From a virus, in the IMG/VR virus record IMGVR_UViG_3300025889_000088, positions 1-64,000 of that record: a stretch of DNA of 64,000 nt, one strand, 5' to 3'. The position numbers and the translations under genes were made by a program. Every line of letters starts with the position of its first letter. The first letter of the stretch is position 1. The notes beneath the pieces are model-generated. The model made no database searches, was not told where the DNA came from, and saw only the letters and a list, made by a program, of their open reading frames with translations. Below are positions 24,045-33,342 of the stretch, one piece after another.

Positions 24045-25470
24045 GTGCTTTTTTGCGCTGCTCTCTAACAAACTCAATGGCATTATTTTCGTCAACACCA
24101 TGTTTCACAAGTGTATCAACACACTCTTGGAAGTATGCCATATCGTCCATTGACTCTTCTGGTACTTTACTCTCCACAGGATGTTCTGTTTTGTGTTCCA
24201 TATAATGATAGACTTTTGATAGATAATCATTGGCGATGGTTAGTTTTGACTGAACCCAAGCTTGTAGTTGGTCGTTATCATCCATCGGCATAAGCAATTC
24301 TTCAATCTCTTTTGCATGATGCATTACTGATTGGATTTGAGAATGAGCCATAGAGATTTCGTGATCGCCTTCACTATCCATTAGTTCGGAAGGGTGAACG
24401 TCACGGACTGTTACGCCATTCTTCTTCATTTTCTTCTTAGCACGATGTTTAGTATAGGCACGATCTGTTGCTTCGCGTTCTTTACGCTCGTCATCAGTTT
24501 CGTCCCAACCTACAAGGTCTTTGGCTTTATCAAGGATGCCTTCGTTCATGCCACTATAATGAGCAATGATTTCGTCTTGTGAATCAAATACATTACCATC
24601 AATAAAGAATGATCCAGCGTGTCTATCGTAGTCACCTTGACCGACAACTACGCCATCTTTGATTACATCAACCATACTACCATCTTCGTCAGCACTATGA
24701 ATGTGTAACTCTACGCCTCTTGGCTTATGACGAGAGTGGTAAGCGTCTTGTTGTGCGTGTGCCGCATCCATCTGGCTCATATATGCCTGTGCTGATGCTG
24801 ATGGTTTTAGTCCAGCTTCCTCAACTTTGGCTAAACGGTCATAGTAATCTGGTTTTTCAGCAATATGGTCACGAGCAATCTCATCAGCCATTGCCTCATC
24901 ATCAGTATGTTCTTTTTCAATCTTTACACCTTTAGCAATCTGCTTTTCAATAAAGTCAAGTGGCTTGTTATGCTTCTTGGCTAGTTCTTCGGCAGATGGT
25001 GTCTTTGGTCCCATCATATCTTTCTTAGGAAACATTTTTTCCTTGTCTGTAATAGGCTTCATAGCTTTACGCACTAGACGGTCACGGACTGAGTTTTCTT
25101 CAACATTCTCATCATCAGTAAGCATACCATCTTCTTTGGATGTAATAGTCTTCACACCTTTTGGCTTCTGGATATCTTTACCTATTTTTGGAGTGTGATT
25201 GAATGGCTTTGGCTTGGAACCTTCTTCCTCAACGTCTTTACGGGATTTCAAATAGTTGCCCATCTCTTTCTTCATTTGAGAAACTAGGTCTTCTTCAAGT
25301 TCTTCCTCTGCTACATACTTGGATAGGAAACCATAGTCGCCGTTTTCTTCGCCAACAAACTGATCTTTCTTAGGCTTTCCTTTATCGGTGCCTTTCCAAT
25401 GTTTTGGCTTTTTGCCTTCTTCTAGGTTGTTGATACTTTCAACTAACTGTCTGAAACTATTGTCATCCAT
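24028..25470 (-). CDS. large charged protein, possible internal virion protein (480 aa)
   Basis: Starts MDDNSFRQLVES (L-V-E), compatible with a T4-type prohead-protease site. The chain is low complexity and highly charged (Lys/Glu/Asp), with many short repeats of the GKPK/EEG type. A small ordered block (VELHIHSADEDGSMVDVIKD) and a C-terminal helix bundle (ATDRAYTKHRAKKKMKKNG, then AHSQIQSVMHHAKEIEELL) are visible. Composition fits a scaffold/core or internal head protein better than an enzyme; this is inference. Confidence 0.55.
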   Translation of the reverse strand: MDDNSFRQLVESINNLEEGKKPKHWKGTDKGKPKKDQFVGEENGDYGFLSKYVAEEELEEDLVSQMKKEMGNYLKSRKDVEEEGSKPKPFNHTPKIGKDIQKPKGVKTITSKEDGMLTDDENVEENSVRDRLVRKAMKPITDKEKMFPKKDMMGPKTPSAEELAKKHNKPLDFIEKQIAKGVKIEKEHTDDEAMADEIARDHIAEKPDYYDRLAKVEEAGLKPSASAQAYMSQMDAAHAQQDAYHSRHKPRGVELHIHSADEDGSMVDVIKDGVVVGQGDYDRHAGSFFIDGNVFDSQDEIIAHYSGMNEGILDKAKDLVGWDETDDERKEREATDRAYTKHRAKKKMKKNGVTVRDVHPSELMDSEGDHEISMAHSQIQSVMHHAKEIEELLMPMDDNDQLQAWVQSKLTIANDYLSKVYHYMEHKTEHPVESKVPEESMDDMAYFQECVDTLVKHGVDENNAIEFVREQRKKALDNSK

Positions 25471-25482
25471 TACAAATATTCC

Positions 25483-25947
25483 TTAACTAACTGTGTCACC
25501 CGGGTAATAAGTTTTTCCACGGACGATAATAGGAAATGGTAGGTCTTCTGAAAGATGCCAAAAGATATCGTCGATATCACCTGTATGACGGTTTGCATCA
25601 TACTCTTTCGTTACCCAACCGAAATCTCGTAGGTCACCAATAGAAAGATTACCACGGGACCAACTGGCATCGACTAGTTCTAGTGGCTCACCCGATGCGG
25701 CGTGTTGCTTTACTTTCCATTCAATCCATTCTTTAGTATGTGGTTGTGGAAACTCTGCCCATTGCTCATCTGTCCAGTTGTTTGGTGTTGGACCACGATC
25801 TTGAAACTTTTGTGGTTCATCACTCTCGCCGTAAATGCCTTTACGCTTACGTGTTTTACCAAGAGGTTTTGCTACTGGTGCCATAGCTCCTGCTGTGGTT
25901 GTTTCGTTAATGCTATCTAATTTATCAAGTAAGTCTCTAATCTTCAT
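25483..25947 (-). CDS. CTS-like protein, unknown (154 aa)
   Basis: Starts MKIRDLLDKLDSINET, with I-N-E as a possible prohead-protease site. This is very similar in style to MRDLLNKLDMLQES of the 55629-57524 protein. A Lys/Arg-rich stretch (LGKTRKRKGIYGES) follows. The C-terminal part, with WVTKEYDANRHTGDIDDIFW and LPFPIIVRGKTYYPGD, is unrecognised. Operonic with 25944-26219. Confidence 0.55.
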   Translation of the reverse strand: MKIRDLLDKLDSINETTTAGAMAPVAKPLGKTRKRKGIYGESDEPQKFQDRGPTPNNWTDEQWAEFPQPHTKEWIEWKVKQHAASGEPLELVDASWSRGNLSIGDLRDFGWVTKEYDANRHTGDIDDIFWHLSEDLPFPIIVRGKTYYPGDTVS

Positions 25948-26219
25948 AGTCTAAATTCCCGTCCATTATAAAGTGTTGTAATCACTCCATTTAGCCTTAT
26001 GGTATTTATGCTAAACTCCCCATTATCGGGATTTAGATTTTCTACTTTGATAGTGTGGGTGCCGGGTTCTATATCTAACGGGACTATTTCAGTAAGATAA
26101 TGTGTCTTATTATCCCAAATGTAATCCCGTTCAGTCATTAGCTCGTCGTTTACATATAGTCTGTAAGCAACTTTATCACGATGGATGTTGCAGAATAAAT
26201 CAATCTCTAGTTTTGTCAT
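25944..26219 (-). CDS. small beta-sandwich-like protein (91 aa)
   Basis: An alternating strand pattern: YRLYVNDELMTERDYIWDN, then YLTEIVPLDIEPGTHTIKVE. Together with the 140-aa protein at 29426-29848 it resembles carbohydrate-binding-module-like beta sandwiches found in phage accessory proteins. No binding residues can be assigned. 4-nt overlaps with both neighbours. Confidence 0.5.
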   Translation of the reverse strand: MTKLEIDLFCNIHRDKVAYRLYVNDELMTERDYIWDNKTHYLTEIVPLDIEPGTHTIKVENLNPDNGEFSINTIRLNGVITTLYNGREFRL

Positions 26220-29038
26220 TTCTGTAGGCTCTTGAATACCTGACTTGGTTTATCGTAATATTTTACTTTGGAAAATGGTTCTAGTTCTGCTGGGTTCCAA
26301 GTGATATCGTGGGTCATATCGTGTCTGTGCTGACCACGCTCACCTTTACCGTGGACTTCACTTTGCATATATACTCTGGCTGGGAGTGAATAGATACCAG
26401 CAAGTTTAGCAGCAGCAATACGATGGTTTCCTTCGCCAACATATGCCCAGCCATCTTTCATACCAACAACAATCATTACAGGCTCTTGGATACCACGTTC
26501 TTTCATAGACTTAGCAAGGTCTTCTAGATTGCCCATATCCCAATCGTCTGTATCTGGGTTATAGCCGATATTTTGGTATGCGCCGCCATCATATGTGCGT
26601 AAATCATTACCAACCAGTTTTTCTAACCATGCCACGGGAACCATTTCAGCAGTTTTAGCGTATGGTTTGTTTGGGGCATTCCAGTGATGCTTTGACCAAT
26701 CTACATCTTCATGAAAGAAACTATAATCACTTTCACCAACCATCTTTACCACTTCTTCTTTGGCTTTTGGATAATCGGGATGTACTGGATTTAGAGAAAC
26801 TTTTGTGCCGTTCATTAGATCACTAAAGTTTGCCACCTTACCAATCTTATCTAGTAGTTGGTGTAGTGGATCATTTGGATCGTAGCCATCAATCTCGTAA
26901 CCAGCCTTGCCACGAACTTCTGTGCGGTGTCCTGTCTTACTTTGTGTGATATGTAGGATCATCATATCATCATCACGCTCAAGTTGTAGGACATAGTTGC
27001 TTTTCTTTTCTGTGCTTTCGCGGAATGCGGCCATCTTACTTGCTTCTTTTTTAGTCTGACCTTTCTTCACATCGTGTGTGGAGTTATAGTCAGTAATACG
27101 ACCAACGCCTTCTGTTAACGTACTCGCATCCACGAACCAAACTTGCGCTTCGCCCTGTGTGGAAATAAGTCCAATTAACCTAGTGTTTCCGGCAATTAAC
27201 TCTAGTGAACCGTCTGGTTGTTTAACAACTATAGGCATTTCAACTGTGCCTGAGTCCATTGCCTGTTTAAGTCTAGCAACTTTTTCTGGCTCTAAGTCAT
27301 CTAATGACTCACTGCCGTCAGCACCAGTGTTTCCTATCTTCTTTACACTGTCTGTGGTAACTCTAACTACTCTGCCAGTTTTAGCAAGTTCTTCCCAGCC
27401 TTCAGGCCCAAGTTTCTCTAAATATGGATAGCGGTTTGCTTCTTCCCACTCCACATCAAACTGTGGATTAGCATAACTAACTCCCACGTTTGTAATGCCG
27501 CCAACACCTTCTTTCACGACATAGCTATCGTATTCTTTTTCAGTGTGTTCAATCTTGGTGCGGGTACGCTTTTGTTTAGAACCATTCATCAACGGTGGAT
27601 AACCATCAGCGTCAGTTTCAAATCCCCACTTTTTTGCCTGTGTAGCAACCTCTGGTGCCGATACATCGTCAGTCTGTACAAAATCGGATACTCTGCCCAT
27701 TTCATTCAACTTGCTTTCATATGTTTCCTTGAAAGACTTCTTGGAACGACCAACCCACATAAAGTAGATCAACCTATCTGGGCTACCACCAAACTCGTTA
27801 TCTTGCATCTCATGACCATAATCTTGTTCATACTTGGAGATGGTGTCTGTTACTCTTTTTTGTAGTTTCTTTAGACTAGCGTGATATTCTTTCTTACTAA
27901 TCTCGCCAGCCTTATACATAGCTTCGTATGCATCTTCAGCTTCGTTTTGTTGGTCTATAAGTTCATGTATAATACCGTCGAGTTCGTCTTCTAAGTGATA
28001 GTATTCATCGCTGCTACCGTAAACAGACTCAAGTCCTTCTAGTTCGCCAGTTTCTTTGTCAATGTAGAGTTCGTGTTTCTTACCGTCAGTTTCTGTCTCT
28101 GTCCATGCCATAACAGAAGGGTTAGCAACAATACGCTTCCACATCTTCTGGGCACCAGGAGATTGACTGTCGCCAGAAGCAATGACCCAGCCGAACTTCT
28201 TGGATAGCATCAAGTAAACCTGTCCCATAATACCTTTGCCTTGCATCAACTTGGCACCCTTAGTTTCGTATGTCTGGTAGACAGGAGAATCGCCTTCTGT
28301 GCCTTGGTATTGTAGATCAATCTCGCCCGTGTGCCAGATGCCTCTGTCGGTGGCTTTATAGACATTCGCATAGATGTCATCTCTGCCGATCTCGTCACCA
28401 TATCCGTCCAAGGTAACAATGAAATCACCAATCTTACCAACGATGGTTATTTGTTTCTGGTCTACTAGTGTACGAAATGTTTTTATAGGAACACGCTCAG
28501 AATCCATTGCGTCCTTTGAATAACTGTTGTCTGCAATCTCACTTAGTGGTTCTTCTTCACGAATGAAGTCATAGCCTTCCTGTGTTGGTTGTTGTGACAT
28601 TTGCTCAACATTCTTTTCTAGAGCGTCAATACGTGTCATGATAGTATTGATAAGGTTTCTGTTGGAACGAGTTAGTTCGGTGTCTTTGGATAGTTCACCA
28701 TCAAGACCTTCGATATCGTCATCCTGTACATCATTCTCTTTGTCAAGGCGGGTGATGTCATTTTGTTCTTTTTTCATTTCGTCTTGGACTAGTTTGACAA
28801 GAGCTTCCAAATCGTTTTTGGCAGTTGGATAACGAATCATCGCTTTCCTAATCATTGGGAAAACGGTTGGATCAATATCTTTTAGAGAGATACCGTCATC
28901 TTTATCCTTTTTCTCAGAGATGAAACGCATAATGCTCTCAGTCTTCTCGGGACCGTAGCCTTCTTTGGACAAGAACGTATCAACGTAATCTTCGACTAAA
29001 GAAATATCAGAGGTTGTTATCTGACTGCCGTACATCAT
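26216..29038 (-). CDS. multidomain protein with two ParB/Srx-like domains (940 aa)
   Basis: An N-terminal helical region with coiled-coil Glu/Asp/Lys segments (to about 150). A possible GNAT-like segment follows at about 260-330 (MQGKGIMGQVYLMLSKKFGW). A first ParB/Srx-like motif lies near 615 (PIVVKQPDGSLELIAGNTRL) and a second near 865 (EPVMIVVG...VGEGNHRIAAAKLAG). G-x-N/H-R is the phosphate-binding turn of that fold. The combination is uncommon. Role unknown; possible NTPase, phosphotransfer or DNA-cleaving activity is speculative. Confidence 0.65.
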   Translation of the reverse strand: MMYGSQITTSDISLVEDYVDTFLSKEGYGPEKTESIMRFISEKKDKDDGISLKDIDPTVFPMIRKAMIRYPTAKNDLEALVKLVQDEMKKEQNDITRLDKENDVQDDDIEGLDGELSKDTELTRSNRNLINTIMTRIDALEKNVEQMSQQPTQEGYDFIREEEPLSEIADNSYSKDAMDSERVPIKTFRTLVDQKQITIVGKIGDFIVTLDGYGDEIGRDDIYANVYKATDRGIWHTGEIDLQYQGTEGDSPVYQTYETKGAKLMQGKGIMGQVYLMLSKKFGWVIASGDSQSPGAQKMWKRIVANPSVMAWTETETDGKKHELYIDKETGELEGLESVYGSSDEYYHLEDELDGIIHELIDQQNEAEDAYEAMYKAGEISKKEYHASLKKLQKRVTDTISKYEQDYGHEMQDNEFGGSPDRLIYFMWVGRSKKSFKETYESKLNEMGRVSDFVQTDDVSAPEVATQAKKWGFETDADGYPPLMNGSKQKRTRTKIEHTEKEYDSYVVKEGVGGITNVGVSYANPQFDVEWEEANRYPYLEKLGPEGWEELAKTGRVVRVTTDSVKKIGNTGADGSESLDDLEPEKVARLKQAMDSGTVEMPIVVKQPDGSLELIAGNTRLIGLISTQGEAQVWFVDASTLTEGVGRITDYNSTHDVKKGQTKKEASKMAAFRESTEKKSNYVLQLERDDDMMILHITQSKTGHRTEVRGKAGYEIDGYDPNDPLHQLLDKIGKVANFSDLMNGTKVSLNPVHPDYPKAKEEVVKMVGESDYSFFHEDVDWSKHHWNAPNKPYAKTAEMVPVAWLEKLVGNDLRTYDGGAYQNIGYNPDTDDWDMGNLEDLAKSMKERGIQEPVMIVVGMKDGWAYVGEGNHRIAAAKLAGIYSLPARVYMQSEVHGKGERGQHRHDMTHDITWNPAELEPFSKVKYYDKPSQVFKSLQK

Positions 29039-29394
29039 TATGCCTTAGACCCTTTATACTGCTGAAGAATATCTTTAATTCTTCGTATAATCTGCACTAC
29101 TTCTTGGTAAAACTCGTGGTTGTGATCTTTTTTAGGGTCTAGTGCGGATATTTTCTCCTGTGCTTTTTCTAGGTGATACTTAGTACGTTTCAGTACACCG
29201 TCATTACCGGGATGCATTGTTACTGCTTTTTTTCTAATATGAGAGGTAGGGTCTTTTTCTCTTTCTGGCGCTTGATAATAACCAGCAGAACCAGAGAAAC
29301 TTCTTTGTGGCGCAAGAGAGATAATCTCCTGAACTAAGTCAATACTTTCTTGGATTTCATCTTTATCTTTTTTATATAAGTCTGAGAGAAACAT
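29038..29394 (-). CDS. helical protein (118 aa)
   Basis: The start is placed at ATG 29394 (MFLSDLYKKDKDEIQES), after AAAGGTG and the GATAAATA octamer at 29414-29421. An upstream in-frame start at 29487 would lie inside the previous gene. I-Q-E at residues 14-16 could be a prohead-protease site. The C-terminal half is a coiled coil (HLEKAEKISALDPK-type spacing, FYQEVVQIIRRIKDILQQYK). No family recognised. Confidence 0.55.
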   Translation of the reverse strand: MFLSDLYKKDKDEIQESIDLVQEIISLAPQRSFSGSAGYYQAPEREKDPTSHIRKKAVTMHPGNDGVLKRTKYHLEKAQEKISALDPKKDHNHEFYQEVVQIIRRIKDILQQYKGSKA

Positions 29395-29413
29395 TGTTAT
29401 ACACCTTTTTATG

Positions 29414-29421
29414 TATTTATC
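29414..29421 (-). promoter_or_regulatory. late promoter octamer GATAAATA
   Basis: Minus-strand GATAAATACATAA, one base from the T4 late consensus, 19 nt upstream of ATG 29394 and followed by an AAAAGGTG ribosome site. Confidence 0.6.
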
Positions 29422-29425
29422 AGTT

Positions 29426-29848
29426 TTATAATGTTTCCAAAAGCCAGATGTAGAATGGTGTATCGAACTCAAGTTTCCAAGTTCCATTCCAGCCCAAGTT
29501 CATACAGTTACGGTGTATACCAAACTCACCAGCATCGTACTCGCTGTGAATATGTCCGGTATTAGTAATGTCGATGTCATCTACCTCAATCTTTAGAATA
29601 TGAAGTAGTCTATCTTTTATAATATTACCATCAACGTCTAGTTCAACATCATTCGGTGTTTTATTCAGTAACGAAATACTTAACACATTTTCTCCTGAAC
29701 AATCCACATCAAAATCAAGCGTCTTTTCCTCAGTGATAAAGTCTTTTATCGTGTGTTCATTTACGGATATAGAAAACTCGGTTTCTGTTTCATGAAAATC
29801 GGGATCATAACTGGTGTCAAGGGTGATTTTAAAGTTTAGTCTTTCCAT
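29426..29848 (-). CDS. beta-sandwich-like protein (140 aa)
   Basis: Strand-rich: LNFKITLDTSYDPDFHETET, ENVLSISLLNKTPNDVELD and HILKIEVDDIDI, ending in GIHRNCMNLGWNGTWKLEFD. Similar in style to the 91-aa protein at 25944-26219 and to carbohydrate-binding-like domains. Function not established; it sits between the GT-like protein and the 118-aa protein. Confidence 0.5.
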   Translation of the reverse strand: MERLNFKITLDTSYDPDFHETETEFSISVNEHTIKDFITEEKTLDFDVDCSGENVLSISLLNKTPNDVELDVDGNIIKDRLLHILKIEVDDIDITNTGHIHSEYDAGEFGIHRNCMNLGWNGTWKLEFDTPFYIWLLETL

Positions 29849-29849
29849 C

Positions 29850-31064
29850 TTATACCTTTATATTGTCTATCAGGGTATTTAGACGGTACTTTTTAGAGGC
29901 GAGAAAAACACGTTGGTTGTATTCAAGCGTGTCTTTGAGATTATACATAACTTTCAAATGGGATTCGTGTGTATAGTTCGTCACCTGATAACATTCGGTA
30001 AAGCAACGATGTAGTCTCTTTTCGTTATCAACAACGCTGTCATAATCCTCATATATATATTCGTCAAATGTTTTATATCCAAGCTCTTCCAGTAACGATA
30101 GGCTTCCTGGGTTACCAATAATGATAAATGGTTGCATATTCAAGATACATTTGAACGTTTTCTCCGTCAGGAAAATAGTGTCGTTGGTGAAATGTGTCTC
30201 TGGAATAAACTGCCAGTACGCATTTTCAAAGAATGGTTTATGGATGATACTGTGGTCATTTCTTTCGGCATCACTGAACTCATCACAAAATATCGGTGTA
30301 TATAATTCAAACTGTGCAACTAATCGGACTAGATCATTCCAGTAAGTTTCCCATTCGAAAATGTTATCACGGGTTTCATTCTCTGCGTAGTCGGTTGTGT
30401 ATTTTTTATCGCAATAGCTGAAATATCCCAGATTTTGCATACCATGTTGCCACATACTAGCAGCAAATACTCTGCGCCAATCCTTATCAATGCGATTTAG
30501 GAAGGTGAATTTTTTATCACGCTTATTGAGATTTACCTTCATTACATAATCTTGTTTATGTATATGGAGGTAACGGTAATAAAGCTCATCGTCTGGGAAG
30601 TAGATGTAGTTGTCGCCATAATCTGGGGCAAGAGCATTAGCACATACAAACTTGACGAAGTTAGGGTCTATATCATGTTTATCCGTGAGGTATTCTAATC
30701 GTGGGGCAATATGTTCGTCAATCCAATCACCTTCGCTATAGTAAAAAACGAATACCAGTTTTCTTTCTTTTAGCCGCTTGTAACTGGACGGTTCCATCAA
30801 CTCAAAGTAATCTATAACGGGGTCAAAGAAGTTGATATTGACCATATAGTGACCAACCTCATCATCGTCAAGTTCATCAACCAATGTTTCCTTATGGGGA
30901 ACAACATCAAGACGTAAGTATTTTATTAGACGATTTTCTTGTGAGAATGGGAACTTTAGAGCAAGATCATACCATTCTTTAGACTTTGGTTTGAGGGTGG
31001 TGTCTTTGACTAGATTTGGGATATATCCGTATTTGTTTTTGAGGTCATAGACAAATTTTATCAT
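29850..31064 (-). CDS. glycosyltransferase-like protein (404 aa), copy 1
   Basis: The C-terminal third carries FLTEKTFKCILNMQPFIIIG, NPGSLSLLEELGYKTFDEYI and DSVVDNEKRLHR. The T-E-K-x-x-K...P-F-I-I-x-G...G-S-L...G-[YF]-x-T-F order is like the nucleotide-sugar-binding end of fucosyltransferase/exostosin-type glycosyltransferases. The same block is found in 46907-48181 and, as a fragment, at 51113-51403. The N-terminal two thirds are unrecognised. Target (virion glycan or host surface) unknown. Confidence 0.6.
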   Translation of the reverse strand: MIKFVYDLKNKYGYIPNLVKDTTLKPKSKEWYDLALKFPFSQENRLIKYLRLDVVPHKETLVDELDDDEVGHYMVNINFFDPVIDYFELMEPSSYKRLKERKLVFVFYYSEGDWIDEHIAPRLEYLTDKHDIDPNFVKFVCANALAPDYGDNYIYFPDDELYYRYLHIHKQDYVMKVNLNKRDKKFTFLNRIDKDWRRVFAASMWQHGMQNLGYFSYCDKKYTTDYAENETRDNIFEWETYWNDLVRLVAQFELYTPIFCDEFSDAERNDHSIIHKPFFENAYWQFIPETHFTNDTIFLTEKTFKCILNMQPFIIIGNPGSLSLLEELGYKTFDEYIYEDYDSVVDNEKRLHRCFTECYQVTNYTHESHLKVMYNLKDTLEYNQRVFLASKKYRLNTLIDNIKV

Positions 31065-31439
31065 TTAGTAGTTCAACTGCACCTTATCAATAGTGCCTTC
31101 GGTAAAGCCGGACACTGCAACCCGCACCCATACAAAGTTGCCTGTGAAATTATATGTTACAGCGGTAGAACCAGCAGATGCATTGGTCATAGTTGTTCCG
31201 TCAATATCGAACCAATCTGTTGAGGATGGTGTTGTAGCAAGGGAGCCTTGCATCTTGATTGTGCCTACGAAGTTATTTGGGAAGTAAGCAACTGTATGTA
31301 GACCATCCGTGTAACCGTAAAAGCCATCGCCTTTCGTTTTATCTGTTTGGAACGCAGCACTTGACCCGTCATAGTTGACGTTATCGTTAGGTGTGCCTTG
31401 TGTGACTGATGGTAATAGTGTTACTGATGTTGACGGCAT
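31065..31439 (-). CDS. probable virion structural protein (124 aa)
   Basis: A Thr/Ser/Gly-rich, strand-rich chain without cysteine: TSVTLLPSVTQGTPND and TIKMQGSLATTPSSTDWFDI, ending VWVRVAVSGFTEGTIDKVQL. This matches beta-sandwich decoration or tail/neck proteins of large phages in composition. No specific family can be assigned by eye. Confidence 0.55.
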   Translation of the reverse strand: MPSTSVTLLPSVTQGTPNDNVNYDGSSAAFQTDKTKGDGFYGYTDGLHTVAYFPNNFVGTIKMQGSLATTPSSTDWFDIDGTTMTNASAGSTAVTYNFTGNFVWVRVAVSGFTEGTIDKVQLNY

Positions 31440-31441
31440 TT

Positions 31442-31606
31442 TTATTCCTTAATTAGTTCTACGAGTTTGCTTTCGCCCACTAGTTCTTGGATGACTTCTT
31501 CTAGTGAAGCAAGCATGTCATCATCAAGAATTCCTGCTGCATCGGCATCATCTTTTAGTAGTTCACTTACTTTGATTACTACCATTTCTTCATTGAGTTT
31601 AGCCAT
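31442..31606 (-). CDS. small acidic helical protein (54 aa)
   Basis: A short ORF, MAKLNEEMVVIKVSELLKDD...LVELIKE, two or three amphipathic helices. AAGGAGATTTATC precedes its ATG and a GATAAATA octamer lies at 31628-31635. Ends 3 nt before the structural gene start. Confidence 0.6.
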   Translation of the reverse strand: MAKLNEEMVVIKVSELLKDDADAAGILDDDMLASLEEVIQELVGESKLVELIKE

Positions 31607-31627
31607 TTGATAAATCTCCTTATAGTA

Positions 31628-31635
31628 TATTTATC
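31628..31635 (-). promoter_or_regulatory. late promoter octamer GATAAATA
   Basis: Minus strand, just after the TAA of the 54-aa gene at 31636-31800 and 21 nt before ATG 31606; followed by AAGGAG. Confidence 0.55.
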
Positions 31636-31800
31636 TTATGGCTTCATAAAGGTATTATAAAAATCTTTCACATTTTCACTACCAAGTTCCTCAATAACCC
31701 AATCAGTAAATTCAGTTGGGGGAACGGATAATGATACTTGATGAACCATTTGGCGAAGAAGTCTTACTTCATCTTCGGTCAGAACGACTGTGTATTCCAT
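31636..31800 (-). CDS. small unknown protein (54 aa)
   Basis: A short ORF, MEYTVVLTEDEVRLLRQMVH...FMKP. A strand is followed by two helices, a ribbon-helix-helix-like size and order, but no family can be assigned. It overlaps the 112-aa gene end by 32 nt. Confidence 0.5.
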   Translation of the reverse strand: MEYTVVLTEDEVRLLRQMVHQVSLSVPPTEFTDWVIEELGSENVKDFYNTFMKP

Positions 31801-32107
31801 AGGCTATTATTTCCTCGTTTATATGACTTCTCTGAAGTCTTCCACTCGCAAACTGTATAGTTACTACATACGACATTGTTTGGTAGTCTTTAGCAATACT
31901 AACACGATGTAATCCATAGTGTTTCGCAATTTGTTCTTCCATAACATGGAACCCTTGTGTTCGTTCCGCTGTTACTATGAGGTCTGGTCTGCTATGAAGG
32001 TTTTCCATTATTTCGGACATAATCTTTCGCTCGTGGTATTCTTCCATATCGGAAGTGAGCATATCCCAAAAGTCTTTTTGTTCCTCGGTTAGCTGTTTCT
32101 TGCCCAT
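31769..32107 (-). CDS. unknown protein (112 aa)
   Basis: Not recognised. Polar helices ([21 protein letters not shown]) precede a mixed region (MEEQIAKHYGLHRVSIAKDY) and a strand with a basic tail (GIHSRSDRR). It overlaps both neighbours (32 nt and 19 nt), unusually long for this genome, so one of the flanking small ORFs may be weakly expressed. Confidence 0.55.
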   Translation of the reverse strand: MGKKQLTEEQKDFWDMLTSDMEEYHERKIMSEIMENLHSRPDLIVTAERTQGFHVMEEQIAKHYGLHRVSIAKDYQTMSYVVTIQFASGRLQRSHINEEIIAYGIHSRSDRR

Positions 32108-32187
32108 TTCTTTATGTAATAAAACCTTATCTCATTTAGTAGTTGTAATCCAACTAGACATACAACTATTAGCTCAAATGTTGTCAT
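32089..32187 (-). CDS. single-span membrane microprotein (32 aa)
   Basis: A short [23 protein letters not shown] followed by a basic tail ([12 protein letters not shown]): one hydrophobic helix, then positive residues, so N-out/C-in by the positive-inside rule. It shares ATGA with the thyA stop and fills the gap to the next gene. Translational coupling is the main support; function unknown. Confidence 0.45.
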   Translation of the reverse strand: MTTFELIVVCLVGLQLLNEIRFYYIKKWARNS

Positions 32188-33104
32188 ACTGCCATATCCG
32201 CTTTAATCGTGTCGTGTGGATCATAACCATCCAAACGAATATCATCCATTGTGAATGAGTCGATGTCTTTGATGTCAGGGTTCAACCATAGTGTCGGTAG
32301 TGGTCTTGGTTCTCGCTTCAACTGCTCATTGACCTGATCAAAATGATTGTGATAGATATGAGCATCGCCAAGCGTCAATACCAGTTCGCCTACATCCAGA
32401 TCGGTTACTTGAGCAATCATGTGTGTTAGCAGTGCATACGATGCGATGTTGAACGGCACACCCAAGAACATATCACAACTGCGTTGGAACATATGACAGG
32501 ATAGTTTGCCATCTGCCACATAAAACTGGAAGATCATATGGCAAGGTGGTAATGCCATCTGGTCAAGCTCGCCGGGATTCCATGCTGTAACAACATGGCG
32601 GCGACTATCTGGATCATTCTTGATACTGTCAATCACATTGGCGATTTGGTCTATGTAATGTGTTCTCCAATCGCCCATCATACACGCCCCTTTTTCATTG
32701 GGGTCTTCAAATCCAGTTCCCTTATAGGCAATATCAAACTTGCCACCGTGGAACTTATGAGTTGCCCAACGCCGCCATTGGACACCGTACACTGCGCCAA
32801 GGTCACCTTCAAATTGTGCTTTGGGTTTCCAGTAGTCAGCATTAGCATTAGCAGTCCAAATGGTCTTGTCTTTACCAAGGATTTCAGCCAAGCGTCTTTC
32901 ATCGCTGGAACCTTCTAGGAACCATAGCAACTCGCTCACTACTGCCGACCAAGCCAGACGCTTTGTGGTCATTGCTGGAAAGCCTTGTTGTAAATCAAAT
33001 CGCATTTGATGTGCGAAGATAGAACGTGTTCCAGTACCTGTCCTGTCGCCACGGTCAACGCCAGCGTTCATAATGATTTCAAGTGTCGTTAGGTAGTTTT
33101 GCAT
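32184..33104 (-). CDS. thyA: thymidylate synthase
   Basis: Converts dUMP to dTMP with methylene-tetrahydrofolate. Hallmarks visible: R-G-D-R-T-G-T-G-T near residue 20, the active-site Cys in [31 protein letters not shown] and [12 protein letters not shown]. Full length (306 aa) and uninterrupted: no intron like that of T4 td. It works with DHFR (33326-33853) and dCMP deaminase (left edge) in dTTP supply. Confidence 0.97.
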   Translation of the reverse strand: MQNYLTTLEIIMNAGVDRGDRTGTGTRSIFAHQMRFDLQQGFPAMTTKRLAWSAVVSELLWFLEGSSDERRLAEILGKDKTIWTANANADYWKPKAQFEGDLGAVYGVQWRRWATHKFHGGKFDIAYKGTGFEDPNEKGACMMGDWRTHYIDQIANVIDSIKNDPDSRRHVVTAWNPGELDQMALPPCHMIFQFYVADGKLSCHMFQRSCDMFLGVPFNIASYALLTHMIAQVTDLDVGELVLTLGDAHIYHNHFDQVNEQLKREPRPLPTLWLNPDIKDIDSFTMDDIRLDGYDPHDTIKADMAV

Positions 33105-33342
33105 TTTTCAACATCTTTCGTGTAAAGTCTTTTATTCTTCTTGGTGTTTTATCTGTCCAATGAAACTTATATCTATCAACGATGTTGAAGAATGCCTGAA
33201 CAGATATTTTGTCTTTGACACCACCCAATGGTGTTTTGGTCATTAGTGTTTCATAAACGCCAGGCTGACAGTTCTGTAATAGAATGTCCTCTACCACTTC
33301 AATAGTTAGTTCAGTTTGTGCCAGTTTAGATTTTGGGTCCAT
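33079..33342 (-). CDS. unknown protein between thyA and DHFR (87 aa)
   Basis: Start chosen at ATG 33342 ([19 protein letters not shown]); a longer form from 33378 would overlap DHFR by 53 nt. Overlaps thyA by 26 nt. Helical, with a basic C-terminus ([15 protein letters not shown]). Not recognised. Confidence 0.55.
   Translation of the reverse strand: MDPKSKLAQTELTIEVVEDILLQNCQPGVYETLMTKTPLGGVKDKISVQAFFNIVDRYKFHWTDKTPRRIKDFTRKMLKNAKLPNDT

Noticed and set aside
25944-29848. 91-aa and 140-aa beta-rich proteins as carbohydrate-binding modules
   Set aside because: Strand order is compatible, but no binding-site residues are visible, so only a fold-level resemblance is reported.
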